DNA of 64,000 nt from Hyphomicrobiales bacterium (GTDB lineage: Bacteria; Pseudomonadota; Alphaproteobacteria; Rhizobiales; Rhizobiaceae), in the NCBI GenBank assembly GCA_900465665.1, contig UBJO01000004.1, positions 1 through 64,000 of the forward strand, written 5' to 3'. This document shows positions 27,500-36,453 of this stretch, piece after piece. Under the pieces are notes generated by a model, which had not been told where the DNA came from, searched no databases, and saw only the letters and a program-made list of their open reading frames with translations. The first letter of the stretch is position 1, and every line of letters starts with the position of its first letter. Made by a program: the position numbers and the translations under genes.

Positions 27500-28503
27500 A
27501 GCAAGACATGCCCGACGTCAGCTTTATCATCGCCGCGTATAATGCGGCGGCGACGCTCGGAAAGGCGATCGACAGCGCGCTTGCCCAGCGCAGCGTCACG
27601 GTCGAGGTGATCGTTGCCGACGACTGTTCGGCCGATGAAACCAGGGCGATCGCCGAAAGCTATGCCGACCGCAACGTCCGGCTGATCGCGCTCGCCCGCA
27701 ACGGCGGCCCGTCGGCCGCGCGCAACGCCGCGATCTCGGCTGCCACCGGCCGCTGGCTGGCGGTGCTCGATTCCGACGACACGGTCGATCCCGACCGGCT
27801 GCGCCGGATGATCGATCGCGCCGAAAAGGCCGGCGCCGAAATCGCCGTCGACAACCTGCGTGTCATCAGGACCGACGGCACGCCGGCCGAAACCATGTTC
27901 GCCGAGAACGCGCTGGCGCAAATGCCGACGCTCACGCTTTCCGCCTTCATTCGCTCCAACGCCCTTTTTCAAACCACCCATAATTTCGGCTATCTGAAGC
28001 CGGTCTTTCAGCGCGCCTTCATCGAAAGCCATGCCCTTCGCTTCGACGAAAGCCTGAAGATCGGCGAAGACTATCTCTATCTCGCCAGCGCCATGGCGCT
28101 CGGCGGACGTTGCGTTTTCGAACCACTCGCCGGTTACGACTACAATATCCGCGAAGGATCGATCTCCCGCGTTCTTTCGCTTCACCACATCGACGCCATG
28201 ATCGAAGGGGATAAGACCTTCCTTCGCAATCACACGCTGGATGCGGAAGCAGCCGCCGCCCAGGATTTCAGGGCAAAAAGCCTGCTTCGGGGAAGAGCCT
28301 TCCTCGTTCTCGTCCAGAATATCAAAGACCGGTCGATCCTCGGAACGATCAGGACAGCCTGGGGCACCCCATCCGCTGTCGGGCATCTCAGCATGCCCAT
28401 CGCAGCACGGGCCAATCGCGTTATCGCGTCGCTCCGCAAACTGATTGGCCCGCAGGCCGACCTCACAGCCATCGATGGCACGACCCGTTCCCGCAAAGGA
28501 TAG
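27496..28503 (+). CDS. exoO: ExoO-like beta-1,6-glucosyltransferase (GT2)
   Basis: 335 residues, GT2 fold: VSFIIAAYNAAATLGKAI, VIVADDCSADETRAIA, GGPSAARNAAISAATG, VLDSDDTVDPDRL and IGEDYLYLA. ExoO starts the side chain with a beta-1,6-linked glucose. It overlaps exoM in ATGA and ends 4 nt before the exoP start. In Sinorhizobium, exoN (UDP-glucose pyrophosphorylase) lies between exoO and exoP; here it is absent. Confidence 0.87.
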   Translation: MKQDMPDVSFIIAAYNAAATLGKAIDSALAQRSVTVEVIVADDCSADETRAIAESYADRNVRLIALARNGGPSAARNAAISAATGRWLAVLDSDDTVDPDRLRRMIDRAEKAGAEIAVDNLRVIRTDGTPAETMFAENALAQMPTLTLSAFIRSNALFQTTHNFGYLKPVFQRAFIESHALRFDESLKIGEDYLYLASAMALGGRCVFEPLAGYDYNIREGSISRVLSLHHIDAMIEGDKTFLRNHTLDAEAAAAQDFRAKSLLRGRAFLVLVQNIKDRSILGTIRTAWGTPSAVGHLSMPIAARANRVIASLRKLIGPQADLTAIDGTTRSRKG

Positions 28504-28507
28504 AGCC

Positions 28508-30865
28508 ATGAACCAACGGAACCTCACCTTGCACAGCTCTCTGCCAAAAGCGCCCGACGACTCCGATTCCTTCATCGACATCGATCGCCTGATCGCCATC
28601 CTGATGCGCCGCATCGGCTCGATCGCGCTCTGCGTCGGGGTGACAGTGACGCTGGCGGTGATCTACCTGCTGTTCTCCACGTCGCAATATACGTCGATGA
28701 CGCAGATCCTGCTCGATGACAGCATGACCAAGTACGCGCAGGACGCCACGCCGGTGGCGAACTCGCAGCAGGTCGACATGCAGATTGCCAGCGCGGTCGA
28801 AATCCTGAAGTCCAATCAGCTCGCTCTGCGCGTCGTCGATGCCGAGAACCTGCAGGACAACGCCACCATTCTCGATCCGCCGGCCTCCCCGGTTGGCCTG
28901 ATCAAGTCGGGTGTCAAGCTGCTCGCCAGCGCCGTCCTTCCCGGCCGTCCTCCGGTTTCCGAAGACGACGCCCGCGCCGGCCGCCGCCAGAAGGCAGCCG
29001 CCCTCATTCAGGAAGCCGTCGCCGTCTCGCGCGTCAACCGAAGCGCGGTTCTCGCCGTTTCGTTCCGCTCGACCGACAAGCTGCTCGCCGCCCGTATCAC
29101 CAAGGCCTACGCCACCGCCTATCTCAGCGACCAGCTAAACGCCAACTTCGACGCCACCGAAAGCGCCTCCGTCTGGCTGCAACAGCGCCTGACCGACCTG
29201 CGCGAGCGTTCGCAGCAGGCAGCGCTTGAGGCCGCCAATTTCAAGGCGAAGAATGGCCTGACCTCGGCCAATGGCGAGCTCATGTCCGAGCAGCAGCTGG
29301 CCGACCTCACCAAGCAGCTGATCGTCGCCCAGTCGGACGCCGCCAGCACCTCGGCACGCTACAACCAGTTCAAGCAGATCATCGATCTCGGCCCCGAGGG
29401 CGCGGTCAACAACGCCGCCATCTCGTCCGGCCAGGCCAACAATTCCGTCATCCAGGATCTGCGCACGCGCTACATCAATGTCAGCAAGCGTGAACAGGAA
29501 GTCACGACGAATTTCGGCGCCGATCATCCGCAGGCGGTCGCACTCCGTTCGGAAAAGGAAGATCTGACCCGCCAGATCTTCCAGGAGCTGCAGCAGCTGG
29601 CTTCGAACGCCCGCAATGAATTCGAAGTTGCCCGCTCGCGCGAAGCGTCGCTTCGTCAGAACATCGACCATCTGACCGGCAAGAACTCGGAGGCCGACAA
29701 GTCCATCGTTCAGCTGAACGACCTGGAACAGCGCGCATCTGCACTGAAGACGCTCTACGAATCCTACCTCGGCAAGTACGAAGAGGCCTCGCAGCAGCAG
29801 TCCTTCCCGATTGCCAAGGCGCGCGTGATCTCCGAAGCCGGCATTCCGGTCTCGCCGTCCAGCCCGAAGCGGACGATGACGCTTGGTCTCGCCATCGTTC
29901 TCGGCCTGATGGCGGGCGGCGGCCTGGTCGTCTTCCAGGAATTCCGCGAACGCTTCTTCCGCGTCGAGGGCGACGTCCGCACCATTCTCGGCCTGAAGTT
30001 CCTGGGCTACCTGCCGCTGGTCGGCAAGCCGCCGCGCGAACGCAAGATCTTCCGAAACCCGAGCCAGCTTGCCCCTGAGCCCGGAGATCCTGTCGGTGAC
30101 GACGGCGCGACCTTCGAGCGCATCATGCGCGTTGTCCTGGAAGCACCGCGCTCGGTCTTCGCCGAGACACTGCGCAACGCCAAGCTCGCCAGCGACGTCA
30201 TGTTCCAGGGCCGCTCCGACCGCGTCATCGGCGTCGTCTCGGCGATGCCGGGCGAAGGCAAGTCGACGACGGCTGCCAACTTCGCGGCACTGCTCGCCTC
30301 AAGCGGCAAGCGTACGCTCCTCATCGACGCCGACCTTCGCAATCCGGGCCTCACCCGCATGCTGAAGACGCCGCCGCAGCATGGCCTCGTCGAAGCCGTT
30401 CTCGGTGAAATCCCGTGGGCCGGCGCCGTTAAGGTCGACCCGGCCAGCAAGCTCGCGATCCTGCCCGTCGTCTCCAATGACAACCTGATGCACACCAGCG
30501 AACTGCTGGCCTCGCAGGGCATGTTCAACCTGATGGAAGCTGCACGCAAGATGTTCGACTACATCGTCGTCGACCTTGCGCCGCTCGGCCCCGTCATCGA
30601 TGCCAAGGCCTTCGCGCCGCAGGTCGATGGCTTCCTGTTCGTGACCGAATGGGGTGAGACGCCCACCAACCTGGTGCGCGATGTCCTGAACGCCGAGCCG
30701 CAGATCAAGTCGAAGATCCTTGGTGTGATCCTCAACAAGACCGACATGGCCGAACTCGGCAAGTTCACCAACTTCGGCGGCACCGAGCGTTACCGCCACA
30801 AGTACACGAGCTACTACACCGAAGAGACGCCGAAGATGCGGGAAACCGCCGAAGCGGATGCCTGA
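28508..30865 (+). CDS. exoP: ExoP-like chain-length determinant and tyrosine autokinase
   Basis: 785 residues from the ATG at 28508 (AAAGGA upstream), equal to ExoP. The Wzz domain begins after the first membrane helix (IGSIALCVGVTVTLAVIYLLF) and contains a long periplasmic coiled coil (about residues 215-440). The second membrane helix follows the P-rich motif ISEAGIPVSPSSPKR. The cytoplasmic BY-kinase domain has Walker A GEGKST (about residue 582) and Walker A' LLIDADLRNP (about 604). The C-terminus has a cluster of four Tyr (RYRHKYTSYYTEE), the usual autophosphorylation sites. It controls polymerisation and export with ExoQ and ExoF. Confidence 0.95.
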   Translation: MNQRNLTLHSSLPKAPDDSDSFIDIDRLIAILMRRIGSIALCVGVTVTLAVIYLLFSTSQYTSMTQILLDDSMTKYAQDATPVANSQQVDMQIASAVEILKSNQLALRVVDAENLQDNATILDPPASPVGLIKSGVKLLASAVLPGRPPVSEDDARAGRRQKAAALIQEAVAVSRVNRSAVLAVSFRSTDKLLAARITKAYATAYLSDQLNANFDATESASVWLQQRLTDLRERSQQAALEAANFKAKNGLTSANGELMSEQQLADLTKQLIVAQSDAASTSARYNQFKQIIDLGPEGAVNNAAISSGQANNSVIQDLRTRYINVSKREQEVTTNFGADHPQAVALRSEKEDLTRQIFQELQQLASNARNEFEVARSREASLRQNIDHLTGKNSEADKSIVQLNDLEQRASALKTLYESYLGKYEEASQQQSFPIAKARVISEAGIPVSPSSPKRTMTLGLAIVLGLMAGGGLVVFQEFRERFFRVEGDVRTILGLKFLGYLPLVGKPPRERKIFRNPSQLAPEPGDPVGDDGATFERIMRVVLEAPRSVFAETLRNAKLASDVMFQGRSDRVIGVVSAMPGEGKSTTAANFAALLASSGKRTLLIDADLRNPGLTRMLKTPPQHGLVEAVLGEIPWAGAVKVDPASKLAILPVVSNDNLMHTSELLASQGMFNLMEAARKMFDYIVVDLAPLGPVIDAKAFAPQVDGFLFVTEWGETPTNLVRDVLNAEPQIKSKILGVILNKTDMAELGKFTNFGGTERYRHKYTSYYTEETPKMRETAEADA

Positions 30866-31603
30866 TCAGGTCGAGAAAAGGCGCACCTCGCCCTGCCATA
30901 ACCGCGCGACAGTCAACCTGTCGCTGCGGTAGGCGCCGGTGTCGAGGTTGAGCCGCATCTCCTGCACGTCGGGCTGATCGACCGGCGTGTGCCCGTGCAC
31001 GACGAGCTTCGGCAGCGGCAGATCGCTCTCGAAGAAGCGATGGCGGATGAAGACCAGATCGTCATCCTGCTGATTGTCGATCGACCGGGCCGGATCGATG
31101 CCGGCATGCACGAACAGCACCGCCGGCGTGTCGATCAGGATCGGCAGCGCGCGCAGGAAGTCGATATGCGCCTTCGGCAGCGAATCGCGGATGAAGGCAT
31201 CGCGCTTCGAAGCCGTGCGAAACAGGCCCGGCATCTGGTTGGTATCGATGCCGTAGGAATGCAGGAGCGCTTCCGCACCGGTCATCATCCAGCTGTCGTA
31301 GGACATCTTGCCGTCGAGATAGTCGAGCATCATCATTTCATGATTGCCCGTCAGGCTGATGCGATCGAAATCCTCAGGCACCGGCTGCATCAGATGCGAA
31401 ATCACCTGCGCCGACGCCGGCCCGCGATCGATGTAATCGCCGAGCGTGATGATAAGCTTGCGGCCCGGAATCTGCGATGCATCCTCGAAGATCGCCTGCT
31501 CGGCCTGTCGCAAGAGATCGAGCCTGCCGTGAATGTCCCCAATCGCGTAGATCGGCATGTCGCCGGGATCGAGCTGGAGCCGTGTGCGAGGGTTCGACGG
31601 CAT
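30866..31603 (-). CDS. serine/threonine-type metallophosphoesterase
   Basis: 245 residues of the PPP/lambda-phosphatase family. Metal-binding motifs appear in order: IGDIHGRLDLL (GDxHG), LGDYIDRGP (GDxxDRG), LTGNHEMMMLD (GNHE), then VHAGIDP and HGHTPVDQP. It probably removes phosphate from proteins or small molecules in the cytosol. The start at 31603 has GAGGT 6 nt upstream. It is convergent with exoP and their stops touch in TGATCA. A link to ExoP tyrosine phosphorylation is tempting but unproven. Confidence 0.9.
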   Translation of the reverse strand: MPSNPRTRLQLDPGDMPIYAIGDIHGRLDLLRQAEQAIFEDASQIPGRKLIITLGDYIDRGPASAQVISHLMQPVPEDFDRISLTGNHEMMMLDYLDGKMSYDSWMMTGAEALLHSYGIDTNQMPGLFRTASKRDAFIRDSLPKAHIDFLRALPILIDTPAVLFVHAGIDPARSIDNQQDDDLVFIRHRFFESDLPLPKLVVHGHTPVDQPDVQEMRLNLDTGAYRSDRLTVARLWQGEVRLFST

Positions 31604-31879
31604 ATGGTACCTCATGCTGCATAATGTCATGGGTCGCGGAGGCTGCGCCTTTCATCAGGCAGCGGCAAACACGACCCAAGACAGCGCCCACGCGGGCAAT
31701 GGAATGTCAGTAACACTCTTATTTCTTAAAAAACACGCGCTATCTTCGCGCAGCCACCCCGCGAAGACCATCCCCTCACCATATAGTGAGCATCCTATGA
31801 ATCGACAGCACGGTCATGGGACAGGTCTCTCACGGCCGAAATCATCGGAAATGCTGGTGTAGGTACGAAATGCCGTCGG

Positions 31880-32344
31880 TCAGGCGACCGACATCGGCAC
31901 CGTCTCGTCGCTCTCGGTCCACTTGTTGTTGCCGGATGCGACGAACTGCTCGAGCGTCATGTTGTCGAGAATATCGGCGATCGCGTCGCGCACATCGGTC
32001 ATCGACCGGCGCACCTGACAGGTCTCGGGATCGGAACAGTCGTCGCAGGCTTCGAACGCGGTGCGGCTTGCGCAGCGGATCGGCGCCAGCGGGCCGTCGA
32101 GCGTACGGATCACATGGCCGATGCGGATTTCGGACGCCGGCCGCGACAGCGAGTAGCCACCGCCCGGCCCCTTCTTCGAGCGAAGGATGCCGACATTGCG
32201 CAGTTCGAGGAGGATGGTGTCGAGGAACTTCTTCGGAATATTGTTGCGGGCCGCCACATCGTTGATGAACGCGGTTTCGCCCGGTGCTAGCCGTGCGAGA
32301 TCAACTAATGCCTTCAGGCCGTATTTTCCTTTTTTCGTCAGCAT
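31880..32344 (-). CDS. Rrf2-family transcriptional regulator with a Cys cluster
   Basis: 154 residues. The winged HTH is KKGKYGLKALVDLA to NNIPKKFLDTILLELRNVGILRSKKGPGGGYSL. The region after it has four Cys in the pattern C-x8-C-x2-C-x5-C (CASRTAFEACDDCSDPETC), the place where IscR/NsrR-type members bind an Fe-S cluster. It may therefore sense iron, redox or NO, but the spacing is not that of RirA or IscR as I know them. The start at 32344 has AAGGTAG upstream. Targets are unknown; the gene stands alone. Confidence 0.88.
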   Translation of the reverse strand: MLTKKGKYGLKALVDLARLAPGETAFINDVAARNNIPKKFLDTILLELRNVGILRSKKGPGGGYSLSRPASEIRIGHVIRTLDGPLAPIRCASRTAFEACDDCSDPETCQVRRSMTDVRDAIADILDNMTLEQFVASGNNKWTESDETVPMSVA

Positions 32345-32457
32345 TCCGACTACCTTACGCTCCTCACGTGATCCCCTATCCGGCAGGGCATAGCGCCGAA
32401 TCCGTGAAGAGACAACAAATGACATCGTTTATAGAGTATATATGGCGAAGTGTTGCC

Positions 32458-32730
32458 CTATGGCCCCTCGGAAGACGGCCTATCGACGGCTGGAGGCGAC
32501 GTCGCGGCACCGGGATTGGGCCCATCGCTCTTGAAAACGGCAAAGGCGAGCCCGATCATCGCGATCACGAAGGCGGCCGCGCCGATCAGAGCCCACGCCG
32601 AAAGCCTGCGGCCTTCGCTGAGCATGCGCTCTTCCCTGTCATCCAGACGGCCGGGCCGTTCGGCGGCCTGATCCGCCGAACCTTGATTAGCCAGACGTTG
32701 ATCATTCAGGCGATCGTCATGATCCGCCAT
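32458..32730 (-). CDS. small single-pass membrane protein, unknown function
   Basis: 90 residues. The N-terminus of about 40 residues is highly charged and rich in D/R/Q. One membrane helix follows (LSAWALIGAAAFVIAMIGLAFAVF), then a short P/S-rich tail. A GGAGATAGGAC site lies directly before the ATG. It lies 31 nt after the small gene at 32762-32971, so the two may share a transcript. I do not recognise the family. Confidence 0.65.
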   Translation of the reverse strand: MADHDDRLNDQRLANQGSADQAAERPGRLDDREERMLSEGRRLSAWALIGAAAFVIAMIGLAFAVFKSDGPNPGAATSPPAVDRPSSEGP

Positions 32731-32761
32731 GTCCTATCTCCAGCGGCTGCCGCGCCGGTCG

Positions 32762-32971
32762 TCAGATCAACGGATCACGACCCTGCGCGATGCTCCGGTT
32801 GAGCTCTTCGGCGATATCGCGCGCGTCCTCCCTGGAGAGCCCGACCAGGTCGCGCCCGTCGCTTGCCGCAGGCAGCGCGGTCATCGAATCCACGACCGTC
32901 CACCGCCCCGAGGGCTCGCGGCGGATCTCGTAACGCAACGGTTCGTCAGGACCATCACACTCCACGAGCAT
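32762..32971 (-). CDS. small conserved hypothetical protein
   Basis: 69 residues, soluble. The sequence RREPSGRWTVVDSMTALPA followed by GLSREDARDIAEELNR looks like a small beta hairpin plus helix. A strong GGAGG site precedes the ATG by 4 nt, which is good support for translation. It lies 72 nt downstream of the NAD synthetase gene on the same strand. No function can be given. Confidence 0.7.
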   Translation of the reverse strand: MLVECDGPDEPLRYEIRREPSGRWTVVDSMTALPAASDGRDLVGLSREDARDIAEELNRSIAQGRDPLI

Positions 32972-33043
32972 CTACCTCCGTAAGCTATGCTCTCTTATGT
33001 GTGCCACCGGCACGCTTCGGCAAGGATGCCGCCGCCAACTCCG

Positions 33044-35095
33044 TCAGTTCGCGACGTCGGGAACGTTGGCCTTCAGCTCCTTGATCCAGATCCGCGCATT
33101 GCCATCCGACGGCGCGCGCCAGTCGCCGCGTGGCGAAAGCGAACCGCCAGACGTGACCTTCGGCCCGTTCGGCGAGGCCGAGCGCTTGAACTGGCTGATC
33201 GTGAAGAAGCGGAAGAGGAAGGTTTCCATCCACTTCTTGATCACGGGAAGATCGAAGGCGCGGCGCTTGTCCTCGGGGAAATGCGGCGGCCAGACACCGG
33301 CGTCGACATCCTTCCAGGCGGAATAAGCAAGGAAAGCCACCTTCGAGGGCCGCAGCCCGAACCGGGTGGTGTAGAACAGCGCGAAATCGTGCAGATCGTA
33401 AGGGCCGATCTTGTCTTCCGTGCTCTGCATCACGCCGTTCTCGTCGGCTGGCACCAGCTCGGGCGAGATCAGCGTGCCCAGAATGCGTTCCAGCGTCGCC
33501 TTGGCGTCGGCGTCGAAATCGCCGGTGCGGATCACCCAACGGATGAGGTGCTGGATCAGCGTCTTCGGCACGGAGGCGTTGACATTATAATGGCTCATCT
33601 GGTCGCCGACCCCATAGGTCGACCACCCCAAACCGATTTCCGACAGGTCCCCTGTGCCGAGCACCAGCGCATTGCGCTGGTTGGCGGCGCGGAACAGGAA
33701 GTCGGTGCGCAGGCCGGCCTGCACGTTCTCGAAGGTCACGTCGTAGACCGGCTGCCCGCCGGAGAACGGATGCTTGAGGTCGCGCAGCAGCTGCAGCGCC
33801 AGCGGCTTGATGTCGATCTCTTCCGCCGTCACCCCGATGCTGCGCATCAGCGCCCAGGCATTCGACTTGGTCTCGTCGCCGGTGGCAAAGCCCGGCATGG
33901 TGAAGCACAAGATATCGGAGCGCGGCCAGCCGAGCTTGTCGTATGCCCGCGCCGCCACCAGCAGCGCATGCGTGGAATCAAGCCCGCCCGAGATCCCCAG
34001 GCAAAGCCGCTTGATCCCCGTCGAGCGCAGACGCTTCATCAAGCCCTGCACCTGGATGTTGAAAGTCTCGTAGCAATCCTGGTCCAGCCGGCTTTCATCG
34101 GCAGGCACGAACGGAAAGCGCGCGACATCACGCTCCAGCCCGATATCGCCCTGCGGCGCCTGGAACTGGAAGCCGATGCGTCGAAACGCCCGGTCGGGCG
34201 TGAGGTTGAGCGTCGCGGCATCGTTGAAGGTCCCGGTGCGCAAGCGCTCCAGCCGCAACCGCTCGACATCGATATCGGCAACGCACATCTGCGACGTCAT
34301 CGGGAAGCGCTCGGTCTCCGATAGCATCGAGCCAAGCTCGTAGATGCAGGCCTGCCCGTCCCACGCCAGATCCGTCGTCGATTCCCCCGGCCCGGCGGCC
34401 GAATAGATGTAGGCAGACAGGCTGCGCGACGATTGCGAAGCGCAGAGCAGCTTGCGGGTCTCCGCCTTGCCGACGGTGATGTTGCTGGCCGACAGGTTGG
34501 TGAGGATGAGCGCGCCGCCGAGCGCACCGAAATCGCTCGGCGCTGCGGGCGCCCAGAGATCCTCGCAGATCTCGATATGGAAGGTGAAATCCGCCCGATC
34601 CTCGGCCGCGAAGATCATGTCGATGCCGAAAGGCACGGTCTCGCCGGCGATCCGGATAGCTTGGCCGCGCACCGTCCGCCCGGATGCAAACCAGCGCTTC
34701 TCGTAGAATTCGCGATAATTCGGCAGATGCGTTTTTGGCACGACGCCAAGGATGCGGCCGGCGTGAATGGCAACGGCGCAATTATAAAGTCGGCCCTCGT
34801 GCTGCAACGGCGCTCCGACCAAGAGAACCGGGGTGAGTGCCGCACTCGCCGCCACGATCTCGGCGATCGACGCATCCACCGCCTTCAGAAGCGCGTCCTG
34901 TCCAAGAAGGTCGTCGATGGAATAGCCAGATATCCCGAGCTCCGGAAACACCATAAGGCCGACACCCTGCTGATGGCCCTGCCGCGCCATGTCGAGTGTC
35001 GCCTTCGAATTGAAATCAGGATCGCCGACCTCGCAGATCGGCGTGCAAGCCGCCACGCGGACAAATCCCTGATCATATACCGAATAGAAATTCAC
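33044..35095 (-). CDS. nadE: glutamine-dependent NAD+ synthetase
   Basis: This makes NAD from deamido-NAD, ATP and glutamine. It is the two-domain form: an N-terminal CN-hydrolase glutaminase with the triad Glu (FPELGISG, about residue 52), Lys (PKTHLPNY, about 121) and Cys (IEICEDLW, about 177), then the synthetase domain with the PP-loop GISGGLDSTHALL near residue 369. The length of 683 is normal for this form. The start is GTG at 35095, with CTGGAGG 6 nt upstream; a longer frame from an upstream ATG lacks support. It is divergent from the PntA-like gene. Confidence 0.94.
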   Translation of the reverse strand: MNFYSVYDQGFVRVAACTPICEVGDPDFNSKATLDMARQGHQQGVGLMVFPELGISGYSIDDLLGQDALLKAVDASIAEIVAASAALTPVLLVGAPLQHEGRLYNCAVAIHAGRILGVVPKTHLPNYREFYEKRWFASGRTVRGQAIRIAGETVPFGIDMIFAAEDRADFTFHIEICEDLWAPAAPSDFGALGGALILTNLSASNITVGKAETRKLLCASQSSRSLSAYIYSAAGPGESTTDLAWDGQACIYELGSMLSETERFPMTSQMCVADIDVERLRLERLRTGTFNDAATLNLTPDRAFRRIGFQFQAPQGDIGLERDVARFPFVPADESRLDQDCYETFNIQVQGLMKRLRSTGIKRLCLGISGGLDSTHALLVAARAYDKLGWPRSDILCFTMPGFATGDETKSNAWALMRSIGVTAEEIDIKPLALQLLRDLKHPFSGGQPVYDVTFENVQAGLRTDFLFRAANQRNALVLGTGDLSEIGLGWSTYGVGDQMSHYNVNASVPKTLIQHLIRWVIRTGDFDADAKATLERILGTLISPELVPADENGVMQSTEDKIGPYDLHDFALFYTTRFGLRPSKVAFLAYSAWKDVDAGVWPPHFPEDKRRAFDLPVIKKWMETFLFRFFTISQFKRSASPNGPKVTSGGSLSPRGDWRAPSDGNARIWIKELKANVPDVAN

Positions 35096-35250
35096 GAATG
35101 CCTCCAGCAGCCAAGCGCTTCGCAAGGATCATTACATCCAAATGCGGCAGCGCAAAACCGCATCTCTTTGCAATGCTGCCCCCTGCCGAGCTCATTCTTG
35201 CAAACTTCTGGAACATGTCTCAACCGGAATTTCACCTAAAGTTGTACACA

Positions 35251-35267
35251 TCGCGAATATATCGCGA
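35251..35267. promoter_or_regulatory. inverted repeat TCGCGA-5-TCGCGA
   Basis: Two TCGCGA half-sites, each self-complementary, flank ATATA in the 269-bp region between the divergent nadE and PntA-like genes. The site is about 156 nt upstream of nadE and 98 nt upstream of the other gene. A role as an operator is inferred. Confidence 0.4.
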
Positions 35268-35364
35268 TCATCGGTGAAAAATTACAAAACTGTCATAAAA
35301 CCATGAGGTCAGCGCCCTATAGCGACCGCGCGCGCCCTTCGGTTTTTCACCAACAGAGTTCTGA

Positions 35365-36453
35365 ATGCCAAACCTCGCTCCCGTCCACGCTGGACTGCTC
35401 CGGGAAACTGTGCCCGGCGAGCGGCGCGTTGTGTTGACGCCCGAGGATGTCGGCAGCCTATTGACACGCCTGACCATCAGCTTCGAACGCGGCTGCGGCA
35501 CGGCCGCTGGCTACGAGGATGAGGCCTATATCGCTGCAGGCGCACAGCCCGCCAACCGCGAGACGATCGCGCGCGACTGCAATCTCCTAGTCAGCATCCG
35601 CAAACCGCTGGACGTACGCGGCTTCGCCGGATCCCCGACCCTGATCTTCCTCGGCTCCCCGCTTGACGCCAGCGAGCCGGTAACCCGCAGCCTCCTGCTC
35701 GACCTCGCGCGCCTTGAAGGTATCGCGGACGCCGGCAGCATGGACGTGGCGACACGACAGGCGACCATCTGCGGCTATGCCGCGGTTCTCGAAGGCGCCC
35801 GCCAACTCGGCATCGGCCACCCGATGCTTGTCATGGACGGCTCCCAGGCGCGTCCGGTCAAGATGGCGGCGCTTGGCGCCGGCGCGGCCGCCATGCAGGC
35901 GATCGCCACGGCCAAGCGCCTCGGTGCCCTCACCTATCTCTTCGGCTTCACGGACGACGAACGCGAGCGCGCCGAACTGTTGGGCGCGAAATTCGTGACG
36001 ATGGATCCGGCACTCAGGCATTCGCGCGCCTTTACAGGCGACGCCCTGATCGCCGCCAGCCGCAAGCAACTTGCCGGCCAGCTCCGCGAAATGCAGCTGA
36101 TCGTATCCAGCACTGGCAGCGCGGCCGGCACCGCACCGATTCTGATCGACGACGCATCGCTTCCACTCCTGACGACCGGCACCGTTATCATCGATCTCGA
36201 AGCCGCCGCCGGCGGCAACTGCGCGATGACCAAGCCGGACGAAATCGTCGCCCGTAACGGCATCAGAATTCTCGGAACGACTACTTTAGCGAGTATCGAC
36301 GCACAACAATCCAGCCGCCTGTTCAGCGAAGGCGTGCGCAGGCTGCTGGAGCGCGTGACGACACCAGACGGCCGCCTGCGAATTGACGGCAGAGACTTGT
36401 TGACCCGCCATCTCATTGGCGAGCGATTCGTCGGCGAAAGCGCCGCATCATGA
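35365..36453 (+). CDS. alanine dehydrogenase/PNT-domain protein (PntA part-1-like)
   Basis: 362 residues with the AlaDh/PNT N-terminal domain (GLLRETVPGERRVVLTPEDV, GYEDEAYIAAGAQ) and the nucleotide-binding domain (MAALGAGAAAMQAIATAKRLGA). The end, LASIDAQQSSRLFSEGVRRLLE, resembles the close of transhydrogenase alpha domain 1 more than that of alanine dehydrogenase. No pntA part 2 or pntB gene is nearby, so it cannot be a complete proton-pumping transhydrogenase here. It may be an orphan dehydrogenase. The dinucleotide loop reads GAGAAA instead of the more usual GxGxxG with V or I. Confidence 0.78.
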   Translation: MPNLAPVHAGLLRETVPGERRVVLTPEDVGSLLTRLTISFERGCGTAAGYEDEAYIAAGAQPANRETIARDCNLLVSIRKPLDVRGFAGSPTLIFLGSPLDASEPVTRSLLLDLARLEGIADAGSMDVATRQATICGYAAVLEGARQLGIGHPMLVMDGSQARPVKMAALGAGAAAMQAIATAKRLGALTYLFGFTDDERERAELLGAKFVTMDPALRHSRAFTGDALIAASRKQLAGQLREMQLIVSSTGSAAGTAPILIDDASLPLLTTGTVIIDLEAAAGGNCAMTKPDEIVARNGIRILGTTTLASIDAQQSSRLFSEGVRRLLERVTTPDGRLRIDGRDLLTRHLIGERFVGESAAS

